Assembly: GCA_002371625.1 (NCBI GenBank)
Contig: DFFV01000107.1
Span: 1 to 13,704, forward strand
From: Ruminococcus sp. UBA3767
GTDB lineage: Bacteria; Bacillota; Clostridia; Oscillospirales; Ruminococcaceae
Reading direction: 5' to 3'
DNA: 13,704 nt
Numbering within the stretch: the stretch's first letter is position 1; every line of letters begins with the position of its first letter. This document shows, one piece after another, positions 1 to 8,577 of the stretch. The notes beneath the pieces are model-generated. The model did not search any database and was not told the origin of the DNA. It saw nothing but the letters and a program-made list of their open reading frames with translations. The position numbers and the translations under genes are program-made.

Positions 1-165
1 ATCGCCATAGAAGTAGGTATGCAGAATTCAGGACTTGCCACAACACTTGCCGGCTCTGTTTTTCCGGATCTGACGATGGCAACAGTTCCGGGAGCAATCT
101 TTTCTGTATGGCATAACATTTCCGGTGCTGTTCTTGCCGGTTTCTTAAGTAAAAAGGAACATTAG
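1..165 (+). CDS. Bile acid:sodium symporter (BASS) family protein, C-terminal end only
   Basis: The window opens inside this gene; only the last 54 residues are present, in frame 1, ending at TAG 163-165. The fragment begins [18 protein letters not shown], which resembles the conserved E-x-G-x-QN-x-x-LA segment near the end of BASS-family transporters. That segment lies in a membrane region lining the sodium and substrate site in this family. It is followed by a hydrophobic stretch ([20 protein letters not shown]) and a short basic tail, SKKEH, as expected for a last transmembrane helix. BASS proteins are inner-membrane sodium-coupled carriers of organic anions; bacterial members carry varied substrates, including pantoate and keto acids, so the substrate cannot be told here. 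The family call rests on one motif and the hydrophobic pattern. The gene is codirectional with what follows but is separated by 226 bases holding a hairpin and a new promoter. Confidence 0.75.
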   Translation: MAIEVGMQNSGLATTLAGSVFPDLTMATVPGAIFSVWHNISGAVLAGFLSKKEH

Positions 166-238
166 CTGTGAGGACATAAAGAGTTTTTATCTTCTGATGT
201 CAAATTCTGATTTATCTTAGCAACCGTATAAAATATAA

Positions 239-268
239 TGCCCCTAAGTGCTTAAACACTTGGGGGCA
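239..268. terminator. Hairpin after the BASS gene, possible terminator
   Basis: TGCCCCTAAGTG and CACTTGGGGGCA form a 12-bp stem (one G-T pair) around a 6-base loop, CTTAAA. On the plus strand it is followed by AAAACTTCT rather than a T-run, so it is not a textbook intrinsic terminator for the BASS gene. On the minus strand the bases after the stem read TTATATTTTAT, which is T-rich, but no minus-strand gene reaches it. It most likely marks the transcription end of the BASS gene or protects its mRNA 3' end. Apart from this hairpin, 166-320 holds nothing recognisable; a TATAAT at 234-239 has no convincing -35 box. Confidence 0.5.
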
Positions 269-324
269 AAACTTCTATATGGGTATCCGTCTTATGGTGC
301 TGCCTTTTTTATGATGCAAAAATC

Positions 325-353
325 TTGCATTTTGCAAACGGCTGTGGTATAAT
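325..353 (+). promoter_or_regulatory. SigA-type promoter upstream of the decayed secreted-protein gene
   Basis: TTGCAT (325-330) lies 17 bases before TATAAT (348-353), with a TG at 345-346 making an extended -10 element. The match to the housekeeping sigma factor consensus is strong. The predicted start, near 360, is about 30 bases before the ATG at 392. Confidence 0.75.
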
Positions 354-391
354 CAGCTTGGTTGAAAGAATATATCATAGGGGGAGAATAA

Positions 392-606
392 ATGAAAAAG
401 AAATTACTTTCAGCAGCACTTTCGATTTGTATGTTTATGGGCGTATCGGCTGCAATGCCCGAGAATGTCTTCACGCAAAGCACGAGCTCAACGCTGATCA
501 GCTGAGCTACCTGAAGACCCGGAAGCCGAGCTATATCACGGTTTTCGGCGGCGAGGGCGTTGTGCCGTTGAGCCACTTTGAAAACATAGCAAAAAAATGC
601 TTATAA
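392..606 (+). pseudogene. Decayed secreted protein: signal peptide plus remnant of a cell-wall-binding-like repeat in another frame
   Basis: An ATG at 392 follows GGGGAG (381-386). The frame reads MKKKLLSAALSICMFMGVSA, a good Sec signal peptide (KKK, hydrophobic core, small residues), and then runs only to TGA 503-505, for 37 residues in all. In frame 1 across roughly 478-606 is a protein-like segment with LNADQLSYLKTRKPS, ITVFGGEGVVP and ENIAKKCL, ending at TAA 604-606. The x-V-x-GGEGVV pattern resembles the end of the cell-wall-binding repeat 2 module of secreted clostridial proteins; this is a moderate match judged by eye. The two pieces are one frame apart and too short together to hold a whole domain, so the simplest reading is an internal deletion with a frameshift. 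Promoter, ribosome binding site and terminator all survive. The alternative is a real 37-residue secreted peptide. Confidence 0.65.
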
Positions 607-611
607 CACAC

Positions 612-643
612 AAAAAGCTCCTCTGAAAAAGGGGAGTTTTTTT
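612..643 (+). terminator. Intrinsic terminator after the decayed gene
   Basis: AAAAAGCTCCTC and GGGGAGTTTTTTT pair through a 6-bp core (CTCCTC with GGGGAG, one G-T pair) extended by A-T pairs. The loop is 7 bases and there is a run of seven T (637-643). It lies 6 bases after the TAA at 604-606. Confidence 0.85.
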
Positions 644-647
644 GATG

Positions 648-676
648 TTGACTTGCGGTGCACAGTATGATATACT
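648..676 (+). promoter_or_regulatory. SigA-type promoter for the acyltransferase gene
   Basis: TTGACT (648-653) and TATACT (671-676) are separated by exactly 17 bases, and TG at 668-669 gives an extended -10. The promoter starts right after the preceding terminator's T-run, so the acyltransferase gene is an independent unit. Confidence 0.85.
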
Positions 677-702
677 AAACAAAAAAATAAATGGGGTACA
701 AT

Positions 703-1767
703 ATGAATAAGCGGCTGAATTATATAGATAATCTGCGCTGGCTGACAGTTTCGATCCTGATAATATACCATGCAGCGATCGCATACAACACTTGGGACGA
801 GGCTAACTACATATTCTTTGAGCCTGTAAAGCCGATAGCTGCGGTGGTTTCATTCACAAGCCCGTGGTTTATGCCGGTGATGTTTCTGCTGGCAGGCGTT
901 TCGGCTCGGTTTTCGCTGCAAAAAAGGGGATACCGCACATTTATAAAAGAGCGTTTTTTGCGCCTTGGCATTCCTTTTATTTTCGGACTGGTGGTAATCA
1001 ACCCGATACTGAGCTATGTCGCTGATGTCACCCATAACGGATACAGCGGCGGATATTTTGTCCACTACAAGACCTATTTTACAAGGTTCACAGACCTTAC
1101 GGGCTATGACGGCGGATTTACCCTCGGGCATTTCTGGTTTTTGGGCGTGCTGATCGTCATTTCGCTTATTTCATGCGTGATGATCAGGCTTGTGGGAGAT
1201 ATTGACGGGAAAGGCAAAAAGGCGTTTGCCGTTGCCGCAGTGCTGACACTTGCGGCGATAGCGCTGTTTGATGTTGACATTATGGGTAAAAAAGTGCCGA
1301 CATATCTGTGCGTCTACCTGCTTGGGTACTGCTTTTTCAGCCGACGGAGCTTTATGCAGAGAATAAAAAGGTGCAAGATACCGCTTGCGCTTCTCGCACT
1401 TGCCGCAAATGCCGCAAACACAGTGGTATTCATATTCATCGGCGGACACGCTGCGCTCAATAATATTTGTAATTATGCATCGTTTATGTTCGCAGTCCCG
1501 GCACTTGTGCTGCTCGCTCACGACCACTTTGACTTTTCGGATCGCTTTACGAGGCTCAATTCAAGGATTTCGTATGTGTTCTATATCCTGCATTTCCCGA
1601 TAGTGATAGTTTGTCAGTATTTTCTCGGCTGTGCAGGTGTCGGCGCTAAAGCAAATTTTTTGCTGACGCTCGTTATCTGCTATCCGCTGACGTATGTGCT
1701 TTGCGTGGGAGTGGAAAAGGTGCCGTATCTGCGGCTGCTTTTCGGCTTGTCTGCAAAAAAGAAGTAA
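703..1767 (+). CDS. Acyltransferase family 3 membrane protein
   Basis: This is a 354-residue multi-spanning membrane protein of the acyltransferase-3 family, whose members transfer acyl groups (often acetyl) to sugars of cell-surface or secreted glycans. The N-terminus reads NYIDNLRWLTV followed by a hydrophobic helix and YHAAIAY. R12 and H23 fit the R-x10-H motif of this family; the His is thought to be catalytic. Other family signs are LLAGVSARF, RLGIPFIFG, HFWFLGVLI and, near the end, ISYVFYILHFPI. About ten hydrophobic segments are spread along the chain, and the C-terminus is basic (SAKKK). An in-frame ATG at 691 would add four residues, but the ATG at 703 is preferred because GGGG at 693-696 lies 6 bases before it, while 691 has no ribosome binding site. 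The gene has its own promoter and no glycan genes beside it, so the acceptor is unknown. No clear terminator follows. Confidence 0.88.
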   Translation: MNKRLNYIDNLRWLTVSILIIYHAAIAYNTWDEANYIFFEPVKPIAAVVSFTSPWFMPVMFLLAGVSARFSLQKRGYRTFIKERFLRLGIPFIFGLVVINPILSYVADVTHNGYSGGYFVHYKTYFTRFTDLTGYDGGFTLGHFWFLGVLIVISLISCVMIRLVGDIDGKGKKAFAVAAVLTLAAIALFDVDIMGKKVPTYLCVYLLGYCFFSRRSFMQRIKRCKIPLALLALAANAANTVVFIFIGGHAALNNICNYASFMFAVPALVLLAHDHFDFSDRFTRLNSRISYVFYILHFPIVIVCQYFLGCAGVGAKANFLLTLVICYPLTYVLCVGVEKVPYLRLLFGLSAKKK

Positions 1768-1791
1768 CCGCTGCGAAGGCTGCGGCTGCTG

Positions 1792-1820
1792 TTGACTTGA
1801 CAGGCTATTTGTGATATAAT
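1792..1820 (+). promoter_or_regulatory. SigA-type promoter for ilvB
   Basis: TTGACT (1792-1797), a 17-base spacer and a perfect TATAAT (1815-1820) with TG at 1812-1813 make a near-consensus extended -10 promoter. The start of transcription should fall near 1827, giving a leader of only about 33 bases before ilvB. That is too short for a T-box or a peptide attenuator. I see no clear CodY-type palindrome around it. Confidence 0.88.
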
Positions 1821-1859
1821 GGTTTAAAACCCTAAATTGCTTATGGAGGACATATTTAT

Positions 1860-3485
1860 ATGAAAATGACGGTTAGTCAGGCGATGGTGGAATGTCTGAA
1901 GGCTGAGGGCATAAGCACCGTTTACGGTTATCCCGGCGCAGCTATCTGCCCGTTCTATGATGAACTTAAAAACAGTGAAAAGAATATAAAGCACGTGCTT
2001 GTGCGCCACGAGGCGAATGCAGGTCACGCTGCAAACGGCTACGCTCGTATCTCGGGCAAGCCTGCGGTGTGCATTGCTACCTCAGGTCCGGGTGCGACAA
2101 ATCTTATCACGGCGATAGCTACGGCGTATGCCGACTCTATCCCTGTGATATGCATTACGGGACAGGTAAACACCGACCAGATAGGTTCGGACGTTTTCCA
2201 GGAGGCTGATATTACGGGTGCGGCAGAACCGTTCGTAAAGCACAGCTACCTGCTCAAAAACCCCGATGATGTCGCAAGAGTGTTCAAAGAGGCGTTTTAT
2301 ATCGCAGGTACGGGCAGACCGGGCCCTGTGCTGATAGATGTTCCTATGGACGTTCAGAAGATGACGGTGGATTTCAGCTACCCGAAAAAGTGCGACATAA
2401 GAAGCTACAAGCCGACAGGCAAGGGCAACGCTTTTCAGGTGAAAAAGGTGATGAAGGCGCTGAAAGAAGCGAAAAAGCCGCTGATATGCGTTGGCGGAGG
2501 TGTTTTTGCAGCACACGCTCAGGAGGAGATAAATAAGCTCTCACACGTTATGCAGATACCTGTTATAACCACGATGATGGGCATTTCGACTTTCCCCGAT
2601 GATGATGAGCTTTTCTGCGGAATGATAGGCTCTTTCGGAATAAAGGCTGCAAATGCGGCGGTCAACGAATGTGATGTGCTTTTCCTTGTCGGTGCAAGAG
2701 TTGGCGACAGGGCAGTTTCCACGCCGATGACGCTTGCAAAGACTACGAAAATACTGCACATTGATATAGACCCTGCCGAAATAGGAAAGAATATCGGTGC
2801 GGATCTTCCGCTGGTGGGCGATGCAAAGCTCGTTTTGCAGCAGATGCTTGAGATAGCCGAGCCAATGAAGCATGATGAGTGGTTAAAGCAGCTCAAGAGC
2901 TACCGAAGCAGCTATGAACCCGTTAAGACACCTGCGGGAACAGTTGACCCGAAGGAATTTATGATAAGGCTCTCACAGGCGATGCCTGCAAAGAGCACGA
3001 TAGTTGCCGACGTTGGACAGAACCAGATCTGGACCTGCAACAACTATAAGTTCAAAAAGGGCGGCAGGCTGCTGACAACAGGCGGTATGGGTACTATGGG
3101 TTACTCGATACCTGCGGCGATAGGCGCTAAAATGGCTGATCCCAAGCGCCCGACAGTTGCTGTTTGCGGTGACGGTGCTTTCCAGATGTCGATGATGGAG
3201 CTGGCAACGGCTGTTCAGCACGGCGTGGATATAAAGATAGTAGTTATGACCAACAACAGGCTGGGAATGGTGCGTGAATTGCAGACGATAGGCTACGGCG
3301 ACAGGCAGACGGCAGTTTTCCTTGACGGTTCGCCCGATCTTATCAAGCTGGCTAAGGCTTACGGCATCGACGCAATGCGTGTTGACGGCAGGAACGATGT
3401 GGATAAGGCTGTGGACATGATAGTAAACCACAAGGGGATATGCCTTGTTGAAGTTGATGTCGATGAGATGTTCGCAACAAGATAG
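1860..3485 (+). CDS. ilvB: Acetolactate synthase (acetohydroxyacid synthase), large catalytic subunit
   Basis: This thiamine diphosphate enzyme condenses two pyruvates to acetolactate, or pyruvate with 2-oxobutyrate, the first common step to valine, leucine and isoleucine. It has 541 residues, slightly short of the usual 550-590. The N-terminal domain has YGYPGAAICPFYDEL and the catalytic Glu, E51, in VRHEANAGHAANGYAR. SGPGATNLITAIATAYADS follows, then a central domain (about 190-330) with MIGSFGIKAANAAV and FLVGARVGDR. The C-terminal domain has the cofactor motif GDGAFQMSMMELATA ending in TNNRLGMV. The start is ATG 1860 with GGAGGA at 1845-1850. Where many homologues have GMVRQWQ, this protein has GMVRELQ, so a Trp known from plant and E. 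coli isozyme II enzymes is Leu474. ilvN follows after 94 bases and ilvC after that, which supports the biosynthetic form rather than the catabolic AlsS type. Confidence 0.96.
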   Translation: MKMTVSQAMVECLKAEGISTVYGYPGAAICPFYDELKNSEKNIKHVLVRHEANAGHAANGYARISGKPAVCIATSGPGATNLITAIATAYADSIPVICITGQVNTDQIGSDVFQEADITGAAEPFVKHSYLLKNPDDVARVFKEAFYIAGTGRPGPVLIDVPMDVQKMTVDFSYPKKCDIRSYKPTGKGNAFQVKKVMKALKEAKKPLICVGGGVFAAHAQEEINKLSHVMQIPVITTMMGISTFPDDDELFCGMIGSFGIKAANAAVNECDVLFLVGARVGDRAVSTPMTLAKTTKILHIDIDPAEIGKNIGADLPLVGDAKLVLQQMLEIAEPMKHDEWLKQLKSYRSSYEPVKTPAGTVDPKEFMIRLSQAMPAKSTIVADVGQNQIWTCNNYKFKKGGRLLTTGGMGTMGYSIPAAIGAKMADPKRPTVAVCGDGAFQMSMMELATAVQHGVDIKIVVMTNNRLGMVRELQTIGYGDRQTAVFLDGSPDLIKLAKAYGIDAMRVDGRNDVDKAVDMIVNHKGICLVEVDVDEMFATR

Positions 3486-3535
3486 AGCGGTTAATAACAT
3501 ATCTATATTATGTTCACGGTATGATAATAAGTAAG

Positions 3536-3544
3536 TGGTATACT
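3536..3544 (+). promoter_or_regulatory. Possible internal promoter (extended -10) before ilvN
   Basis: In the AT-rich gap between ilvB and ilvN, TGGTATACT (3536-3544) is an extended -10 element. The best -35 candidate, TTCACG (3513-3518), is 20 bases away and poor. Extended -10 promoters can work without a good -35. The gap is long for an operon, so a secondary start serving ilvN and ilvC is plausible but unproven. Confidence 0.4.
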
Positions 3545-3579
3545 TTATTAGAATAATACATTAAATCGGAGGTCATGTG

Positions 3580-4080
3580 ATGAAGCATACAATTTCAGTC
3601 CTTGTTGAGAATCACAGTGGTGTTCTTTCAAGGATCTCGGGACTGTTCTCAAGGAGAGGATTCAACATTGAGAGCCTTGCGGTCGGTCCGACTCACGATC
3701 CGACGATCTCAAGGATCACTATCGTTGCCGATGGTGACGACCACACTGTTGAGCAGATCGAAAAGCAGCTCAACAAGCTCATTGAGGTCATTAAGGTAAA
3801 AACTTTTGCCAAGGACGAGTTCCTTGCAAGAGAGCTTATGATAGTCAAGCTGAAGGTAGCTCCCGAAAAGAGGAGCGAGGTGATGACCATTGCCGAGATA
3901 ATAAATGCCAAGGTAATGGACGTTACACTTACAACTATGACGCTGGAGATCTGCGATACTTATGCACAGCTTTGCAGGTTTGAGGAGGTCATTGCACCTT
4001 ACGGCATAATCGAAATGGTAAGAACGGGGACTGTCGCTATCGAAAAGGGAAGCGACACTTTAAGCCCGAAGAAGAATTAA
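3580..4080 (+). CDS. ilvN: Acetolactate synthase, small regulatory subunit
   Basis: This subunit binds and activates the IlvB catalytic subunit and makes the enzyme sensitive to valine. It has 166 residues, normal for the bacterial family. Residues 3-75 form an ACT domain, with VLVENHSGVLSRISGLFSRR at positions 7-26, then GFNIESLAVG and the second strand ISRITIVADG. N11, G14 and N29 match the valine-site residues of E. coli IlvH in both identity and spacing, so feedback by valine is expected. Residues from about 80 (ELMIVKLKV) form the C-terminal small-subunit domain that helps activate the large subunit. The start is ATG 3580, six bases after GGAGGT (3568-3573). An in-frame GTG directly before it (3577) would leave only 3 bases of spacing and is less likely. 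It is codirectional with ilvB and ilvC, which together give the first two steps of the pathway. Confidence 0.96.
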   Translation: MKHTISVLVENHSGVLSRISGLFSRRGFNIESLAVGPTHDPTISRITIVADGDDHTVEQIEKQLNKLIEVIKVKTFAKDEFLARELMIVKLKVAPEKRSEVMTIAEIINAKVMDVTLTTMTLEICDTYAQLCRFEEVIAPYGIIEMVRTGTVAIEKGSDTLSPKKN

Positions 4081-4084
4081 GTAA

Positions 4085-5161
<1,077 letters not shown>

Positions 5162-5169
5162 TAATAATG

Positions 5170-5203
5170 AAAAAGGGCAGCCCATTCGGACTGCTCTTTT
5201 TTT
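5170..5203. terminator. Bidirectional terminator between the convergent ilv and trp operons
   Basis: GGGCAG (5175-5180) pairs with CTGCTC (5191-5196), flanked by A5 on the left and T7 on the right. Two further C-G pairs (5182-5183 with 5188-5189) follow an inner mismatch. Read on the plus strand it ends ilvC in seven T. Read on the minus strand, the stem is followed by TTTTTC, serving trpA. It lies 8 bases after the ilvC stop and 14 bases after the trpA stop. Confidence 0.9.
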
Positions 5204-5217
5204 GCGTTTGTTCTCAT

Positions 5218-5997
5218 TCAGCTGCATGAGCTGACAGCTTGCTTCATTGTCTTTACATACTCGCCGATAAATTCGGGAGCTTGCTTGCCGTGCTTTTCAA
5301 GCAGACGGATTATTGCTGAGCCGACTATCGCTCCGTCGGATAGCTGCGCCATTTTTTCAGCCTGCTCGGGCGTTGAGATACCAAAGCCGACTGCACAGGG
5401 GACTTGCGTGTTTTTCCTTATAACGTCCACGATAGAGCCGATGTCGGTGGTTATCTCGCTGCGCACGCCTGTTACGCCAAGGCTGGAAACTACATAGATG
5501 AATCCCTGCGCCTGACTTGCTATCATGCCGATGCGCTTGTGAGAGGTGGGTGCGATGAGTGAGATGAGGTCAACGCTGTATTTGTCGCACAAAGGCTGAA
5601 ATTCGCCCTTTTCCTCAAAAGGCAGGTCGGGCAGGATAAGCCCGTCAATGCCGATCTCACTGCAGGCGGAAATGAATTTTTCAGCACCGTAGGAAAACAC
5701 AACGTTTGCGTAGGTCATGAACACCAGCGGTATCGTAACGTCCCTGCGAAGCTCTTTAACAAGCGAGAAAACTTTGTCGGTGGTAGTTCCGCCGCTCAGT
5801 GCACGAAGATTTGCACCCTGTATAACAGGACCTTCGGCTGTGGGATCGGAAAAGGGGATACCCAGCTCGATGATGTCTGCGCCGTTTTGTGCCATTGCCC
5901 TTACTGCCTCAGCGGTCGTTTCAAGGTCGGGATCGCCGCAGGTGATAAAGGGTATGAATACTTTGCCGTTTGCGAATGCTTTTGAGATGTTACTCAT
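5218..5997 (-). CDS. trpA: Tryptophan synthase, alpha subunit
   Basis: TrpA splits indole-3-glycerol phosphate into indole and glyceraldehyde-3-phosphate and passes indole to TrpB through a tunnel. The protein has 259 residues and a TIM-barrel pattern, near the usual 265. FITCGDPD (17-24) and [19 protein letters not shown] carry the active-site Glu as E44, matching Salmonella Glu49. The second catalytic residue, Asp60 in Salmonella (FSDPxADGP), is Glu55 here (FSDPTAEGP). Later segments include [31 protein letters not shown], and the phosphate-binding ends VGFGIST and GAIVGSAII. It is the last gene of the operon. Its ATG lies inside the end of trpB, sharing ATGAGTAA (8 bases), with GGGGAGG just before it inside trpB, so the two subunits are probably translated in step. 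Confidence 0.96.
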   Translation of the reverse strand: MSNISKAFANGKVFIPFITCGDPDLETTAEAVRAMAQNGADIIELGIPFSDPTAEGPVIQGANLRALSGGTTTDKVFSLVKELRRDVTIPLVFMTYANVVFSYGAEKFISACSEIGIDGLILPDLPFEEKGEFQPLCDKYSVDLISLIAPTSHKRIGMIASQAQGFIYVVSSLGVTGVRSEITTDIGSIVDVIRKNTQVPCAVGFGISTPEQAEKMAQLSDGAIVGSAIIRLLEKHGKQAPEFIGEYVKTMKQAVSSCS

Positions 5998-7180
5998 ATA
6001 TATCCTCCCCTCTGTAACGGGCGATAGCTGCGCAGTCCTTATCGCCTCTGCCCGAAATGGTGATGACGATTATCTTATCGCTGCTCATTGTGGGAGCGAG
6101 CTTTATTGCGTGGGCAACTGCGTGTGCCGATTCTATCGCAGGTATTATGCCTTCGGTCTTTGCAAGGTATTCAAAAGCGTTTACCGCCTCGTCATCGGTA
6201 ACGGGAACATACTGCGCTCTGCCTGTATCGTGCAGGTGTGCGTGCTCGGGACCTATGCCGGGATAGTCAAGACCTGCGGAGATAGAATACACGGGGGCTA
6301 TCTGCCCGAAGCTGTCCTGACAGAAGTAGGATTTCATTCCGTGGAAGATGCCAAGCCTGCCCGTTGCGATAGTTGCTGCTGTTTCAAAGGTATCAACACC
6401 TCTGCCTGCCGCCTCGCAGCCGATGAGCGCAACGTTTTTGTCGTTGATGAAGTGATAGAAGCTTCCGATAGCATTTGAGCCGCCGCCCACACAGGCAAGC
6501 ACTGCATCGGGGAGCCTGCCCTCTTTTTCAAGCATTTGCTGTTTTATTTCCCTGGAAATGACCGCCTGGAAATCACGGACTATCGTCGGGAACGGGTGCG
6601 GACCCATTACTGAGCCAAGGCAATAATGCGTGTCGCTTATTCGTGAGGTCCACTCTCTCATCGCTTCGGAAACTGCGTCCTTGAGGGTCGCTGTGCCCGT
6701 TGTAACGGGTATGACCTCAGCGCCGAGCAGCCTCATCCTGTAAACGTTGAGCGCCTGCCTTTTTGTATCCTCCTCGCCCATGAAAACTACACATTCCATG
6801 CCCATAAGTGCGGCTGCGGTGGCTGTTGCAACGCCGTGCTGACCTGCACCTGTTTCTGCGATAAGGCGTGTTTTGCCCATTTTCTTTGCAAGCAGAGCCT
6901 GCCCGAGCACGTTGTTTATCTTGTGCGCTCCCGTGTGGTTAAGATCCTCACGCTTGAGATATATCTTAGCTCCGCCAAGGTCCTGAGTCATTTTCTTTGC
7001 AAAGTAGAGCCTTGACGGTCTGCCTGCGTATTCGTTGAAAAGCTCGGTAAGCTCGGCATTGAAAGCATCATCGTTTTTATAGTGCTCATAAGCCTTTTCA
7101 AGCTCGATAACTGCATTCATCAGTGTTTCGGGGATATACTGTCCGCCGTGGATACCAAAGCGGCCTTTTAGTTCAGCCAT
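5990..7180 (-). CDS. trpB: Tryptophan synthase, beta subunit
   Basis: TrpB is the pyridoxal-phosphate enzyme that joins indole with serine to give tryptophan, as an alpha2-beta2 complex with TrpA. It has 396 residues, normal for the standard TrpB1 form. The start [20 protein letters not shown] is characteristic. The cofactor Lys is K87 in [23 protein letters not shown] binds the substrate carboxylate, [10 protein letters not shown] holds the phosphate of the cofactor, and [16 protein letters not shown] follows. The C-terminal SGRGDKD is also present. It overlaps trpA by 8 bases and begins 2 bases after the trpF stop, with a modest GGTAGGA-like ribosome binding site at the end of trpF. Nothing is missing or truncated. 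Confidence 0.98.
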   Translation of the reverse strand: MAELKGRFGIHGGQYIPETLMNAVIELEKAYEHYKNDDAFNAELTELFNEYAGRPSRLYFAKKMTQDLGGAKIYLKREDLNHTGAHKINNVLGQALLAKKMGKTRLIAETGAGQHGVATATAAALMGMECVVFMGEEDTKRQALNVYRMRLLGAEVIPVTTGTATLKDAVSEAMREWTSRISDTHYCLGSVMGPHPFPTIVRDFQAVISREIKQQMLEKEGRLPDAVLACVGGGSNAIGSFYHFINDKNVALIGCEAAGRGVDTFETAATIATGRLGIFHGMKSYFCQDSFGQIAPVYSISAGLDYPGIGPEHAHLHDTGRAQYVPVTDDEAVNAFEYLAKTEGIIPAIESAHAVAHAIKLAPTMSSDKIIVITISGRGDKDCAAIARYRGEDIYE

Positions 7181-7182
7181 AT

Positions 7183-7791
7183 CTATCCTACCTTTCTTAC
7201 GGCAGCGGCGAAAGCTGCCATTTTTGTTTTATCCTTTTTGCCGTTCGTTTCAAGGCTGCTGCTTGCATCGACTGCAAAGGGACGGAGCTTTTTTATCGCA
7301 TCGCCCACGTTTTCCGCAGTCAGTCCGCCTGCAAGAAAAAACGGTCTGTCAAGGTCTTTTATAAGTGTGTGGTCAAAGGTCTTTCCCGTGCCCTTGCCCG
7401 AGTCGAGCAGAACATAGTCTGCGCTGCTTTTCTGCGCAAGCTGCAAATCGTACTCACTTGTTACGGTGAACGTTTTAATGACGGGCTTGCCTGTTAGCTG
7501 GCGGAGCTTTTTAATATAAGCACCGTCCTCCTCCCCATGAAGCTGGATAATGTCAAGCATTTCGGCGTAGTATTCCAAAATATTCTCCATAGGCTCGTTT
7601 ACGAACACACCGACCTTTTTGACATCAGCATTGTGATCGTCAGCATAGCTTGCCAGCTCGCAGAAGGTGCCAAGACCTACCGAACGGCGAAAGCCCTGCG
7701 AGAGAATGAAGCCAATGTAGTCCGCACCAAGCTGACAGGCGGCAATAACATCCGGCGGATCCATCATTCCGCAGAATTTGATTCTTGTCAT
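7183..7791 (-). CDS. trpF: Phosphoribosylanthranilate isomerase
   Basis: TrpF opens the ribose of N-(5-phosphoribosyl)anthranilate by an Amadori rearrangement, the third step of the pathway. The protein is 202 residues, a usual length for a free-standing TrpF. Catalytic residues are visible: Cys7 in IKFCGMM as general base, and Asp130 in [10 protein letters not shown] as general acid. GFRRSVG (33-39) covers the region of the substrate-binding Arg, IIQLHGEE matches the conserved QLHG strand, and [12 protein letters not shown] and [15 protein letters not shown] bind phosphate. It is separate from trpC rather than fused as in enterobacteria. Its ATG follows the trpC stop by 3 bases. Confidence 0.96.
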   Translation of the reverse strand: MTRIKFCGMMDPPDVIAACQLGADYIGFILSQGFRRSVGLGTFCELASYADDHNADVKKVGVFVNEPMENILEYYAEMLDIIQLHGEEDGAYIKKLRQLTGKPVIKTFTVTSEYDLQLAQKSSADYVLLDSGKGTGKTFDHTLIKDLDRPFFLAGGLTAENVGDAIKKLRPFAVDASSSLETNGKKDKTKMAAFAAAVRKVG

Positions 7792-7794
7792 CGG

Positions 7795-8577
7795 CTATAC
7801 TCCTTTCAGCTCTCTGAGCTTTTCTGAGATGTCGGGCGCACGCATCAACGCTTCACCGATAAGCACGGCATCTGCGCCTGCCTGCTTTACAGCCCTTACA
7901 TCCTCGGCTGTGTTTATACCGCTCTCGGAAACGAAAAGCACATCTTTGGGAACAAGGCTGCGCAGTGCGGAACTGTTTCTTGTATCGACCGAAAAATCTC
8001 GCAGGTCACGGTTGTTTACGCCTACTATCCTTGCACCGCAGTCAAGTGCGGTCTTAACTTCATCGCTGTTGTGCGCTTCGACAAGTGCACTTATGCCAAG
8101 CGTATCGGCAATGCCGATGAACTCCTTTATCTGCTTTGCGGAAAGTATCGAGCATATCAGCAGCACAGCTTTTGCGCCAAGGATTTTTGCCTGATAGATC
8201 ATATAATCATCAACTGTGAAATCCTTGCGCAGACAGGGAATATCCACTGCCTGCGAGATCTGCGTGAGGTACTCGTTCCTGCCGAGGAACCACTTTGGCT
8301 CGGTCAGCACCGAGATGCAGTCAGCACCTGCCTGCGAGTATTGGCGTGCGATGCTTAAATAGGGGAAATCATGCGAGATGATGCCTTTTGAGGGCGAGGC
8401 TTTTTTGCACTCGCATATAAACGAGAGCTGCGGTGAACGCAGTGCCTTTTCAAACTCAAAGCTGCCTTTGGGCAGGCTGAGCGCTTTTTCTTTCATCTCC
8501 CCGGGAGAAACGAGCTGCTTTTGTGCCTGTGTTCGCTCCCTTGCATAGTCTGCAAGCTGCTGCAAAATGCTGCTCAT
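7795..8577 (-). CDS. trpC: Indole-3-glycerol phosphate synthase
   Basis: TrpC closes the indole ring by decarboxylating and dehydrating the TrpF product. It is 260 residues long and a TIM barrel. Known active-site segments are all seen: [13 protein letters not shown] with E56 and K58, [16 protein letters not shown] with K118, ALVEAH with E167, GVNNRDL with N188, and SESGI with E218. The C-terminal phosphate-binding strand reads AVLIGEALM. The first 45 residues form the N-terminal extension that caps the barrel in this family. The ATG overlaps the trpD stop as ATGA (8574-8577), and trpF starts 3 bases after its TAG, so it sits tightly in the operon. Confidence 0.97.
   Translation of the reverse strand: MSSILQQLADYARERTQAQKQLVSPGEMKEKALSLPKGSFEFEKALRSPQLSFICECKKASPSKGIISHDFPYLSIARQYSQAGADCISVLTEPKWFLGRNEYLTQISQAVDIPCLRKDFTVDDYMIYQAKILGAKAVLLICSILSAKQIKEFIGIADTLGISALVEAHNSDEVKTALDCGARIVGVNNRDLRDFSVDTRNSSALRSLVPKDVLFVSESGINTAEDVRAVKQAGADAVLIGEALMRAPDISEKLRELKGV

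Noticed and set aside
211..239. Possible promoter with TATAAT at 234-239.
   Set aside because: The -35 position reads TTTATC, a poor match, and a hairpin starts immediately; the better promoter is at 325-353.
1768..1791. GC-rich CCGC...GCGG inverted sequence after the acyltransferase gene.
   Set aside because: Four base pairs without a following T-run; not a supportable terminator.
5717..6478. Long open frame of 253 codons on the plus strand opposite trpA and trpB.
   Set aside because: Its protein has no recognisable features and the minus-strand frames encode fully conserved TrpA and TrpB; it is a shadow frame.
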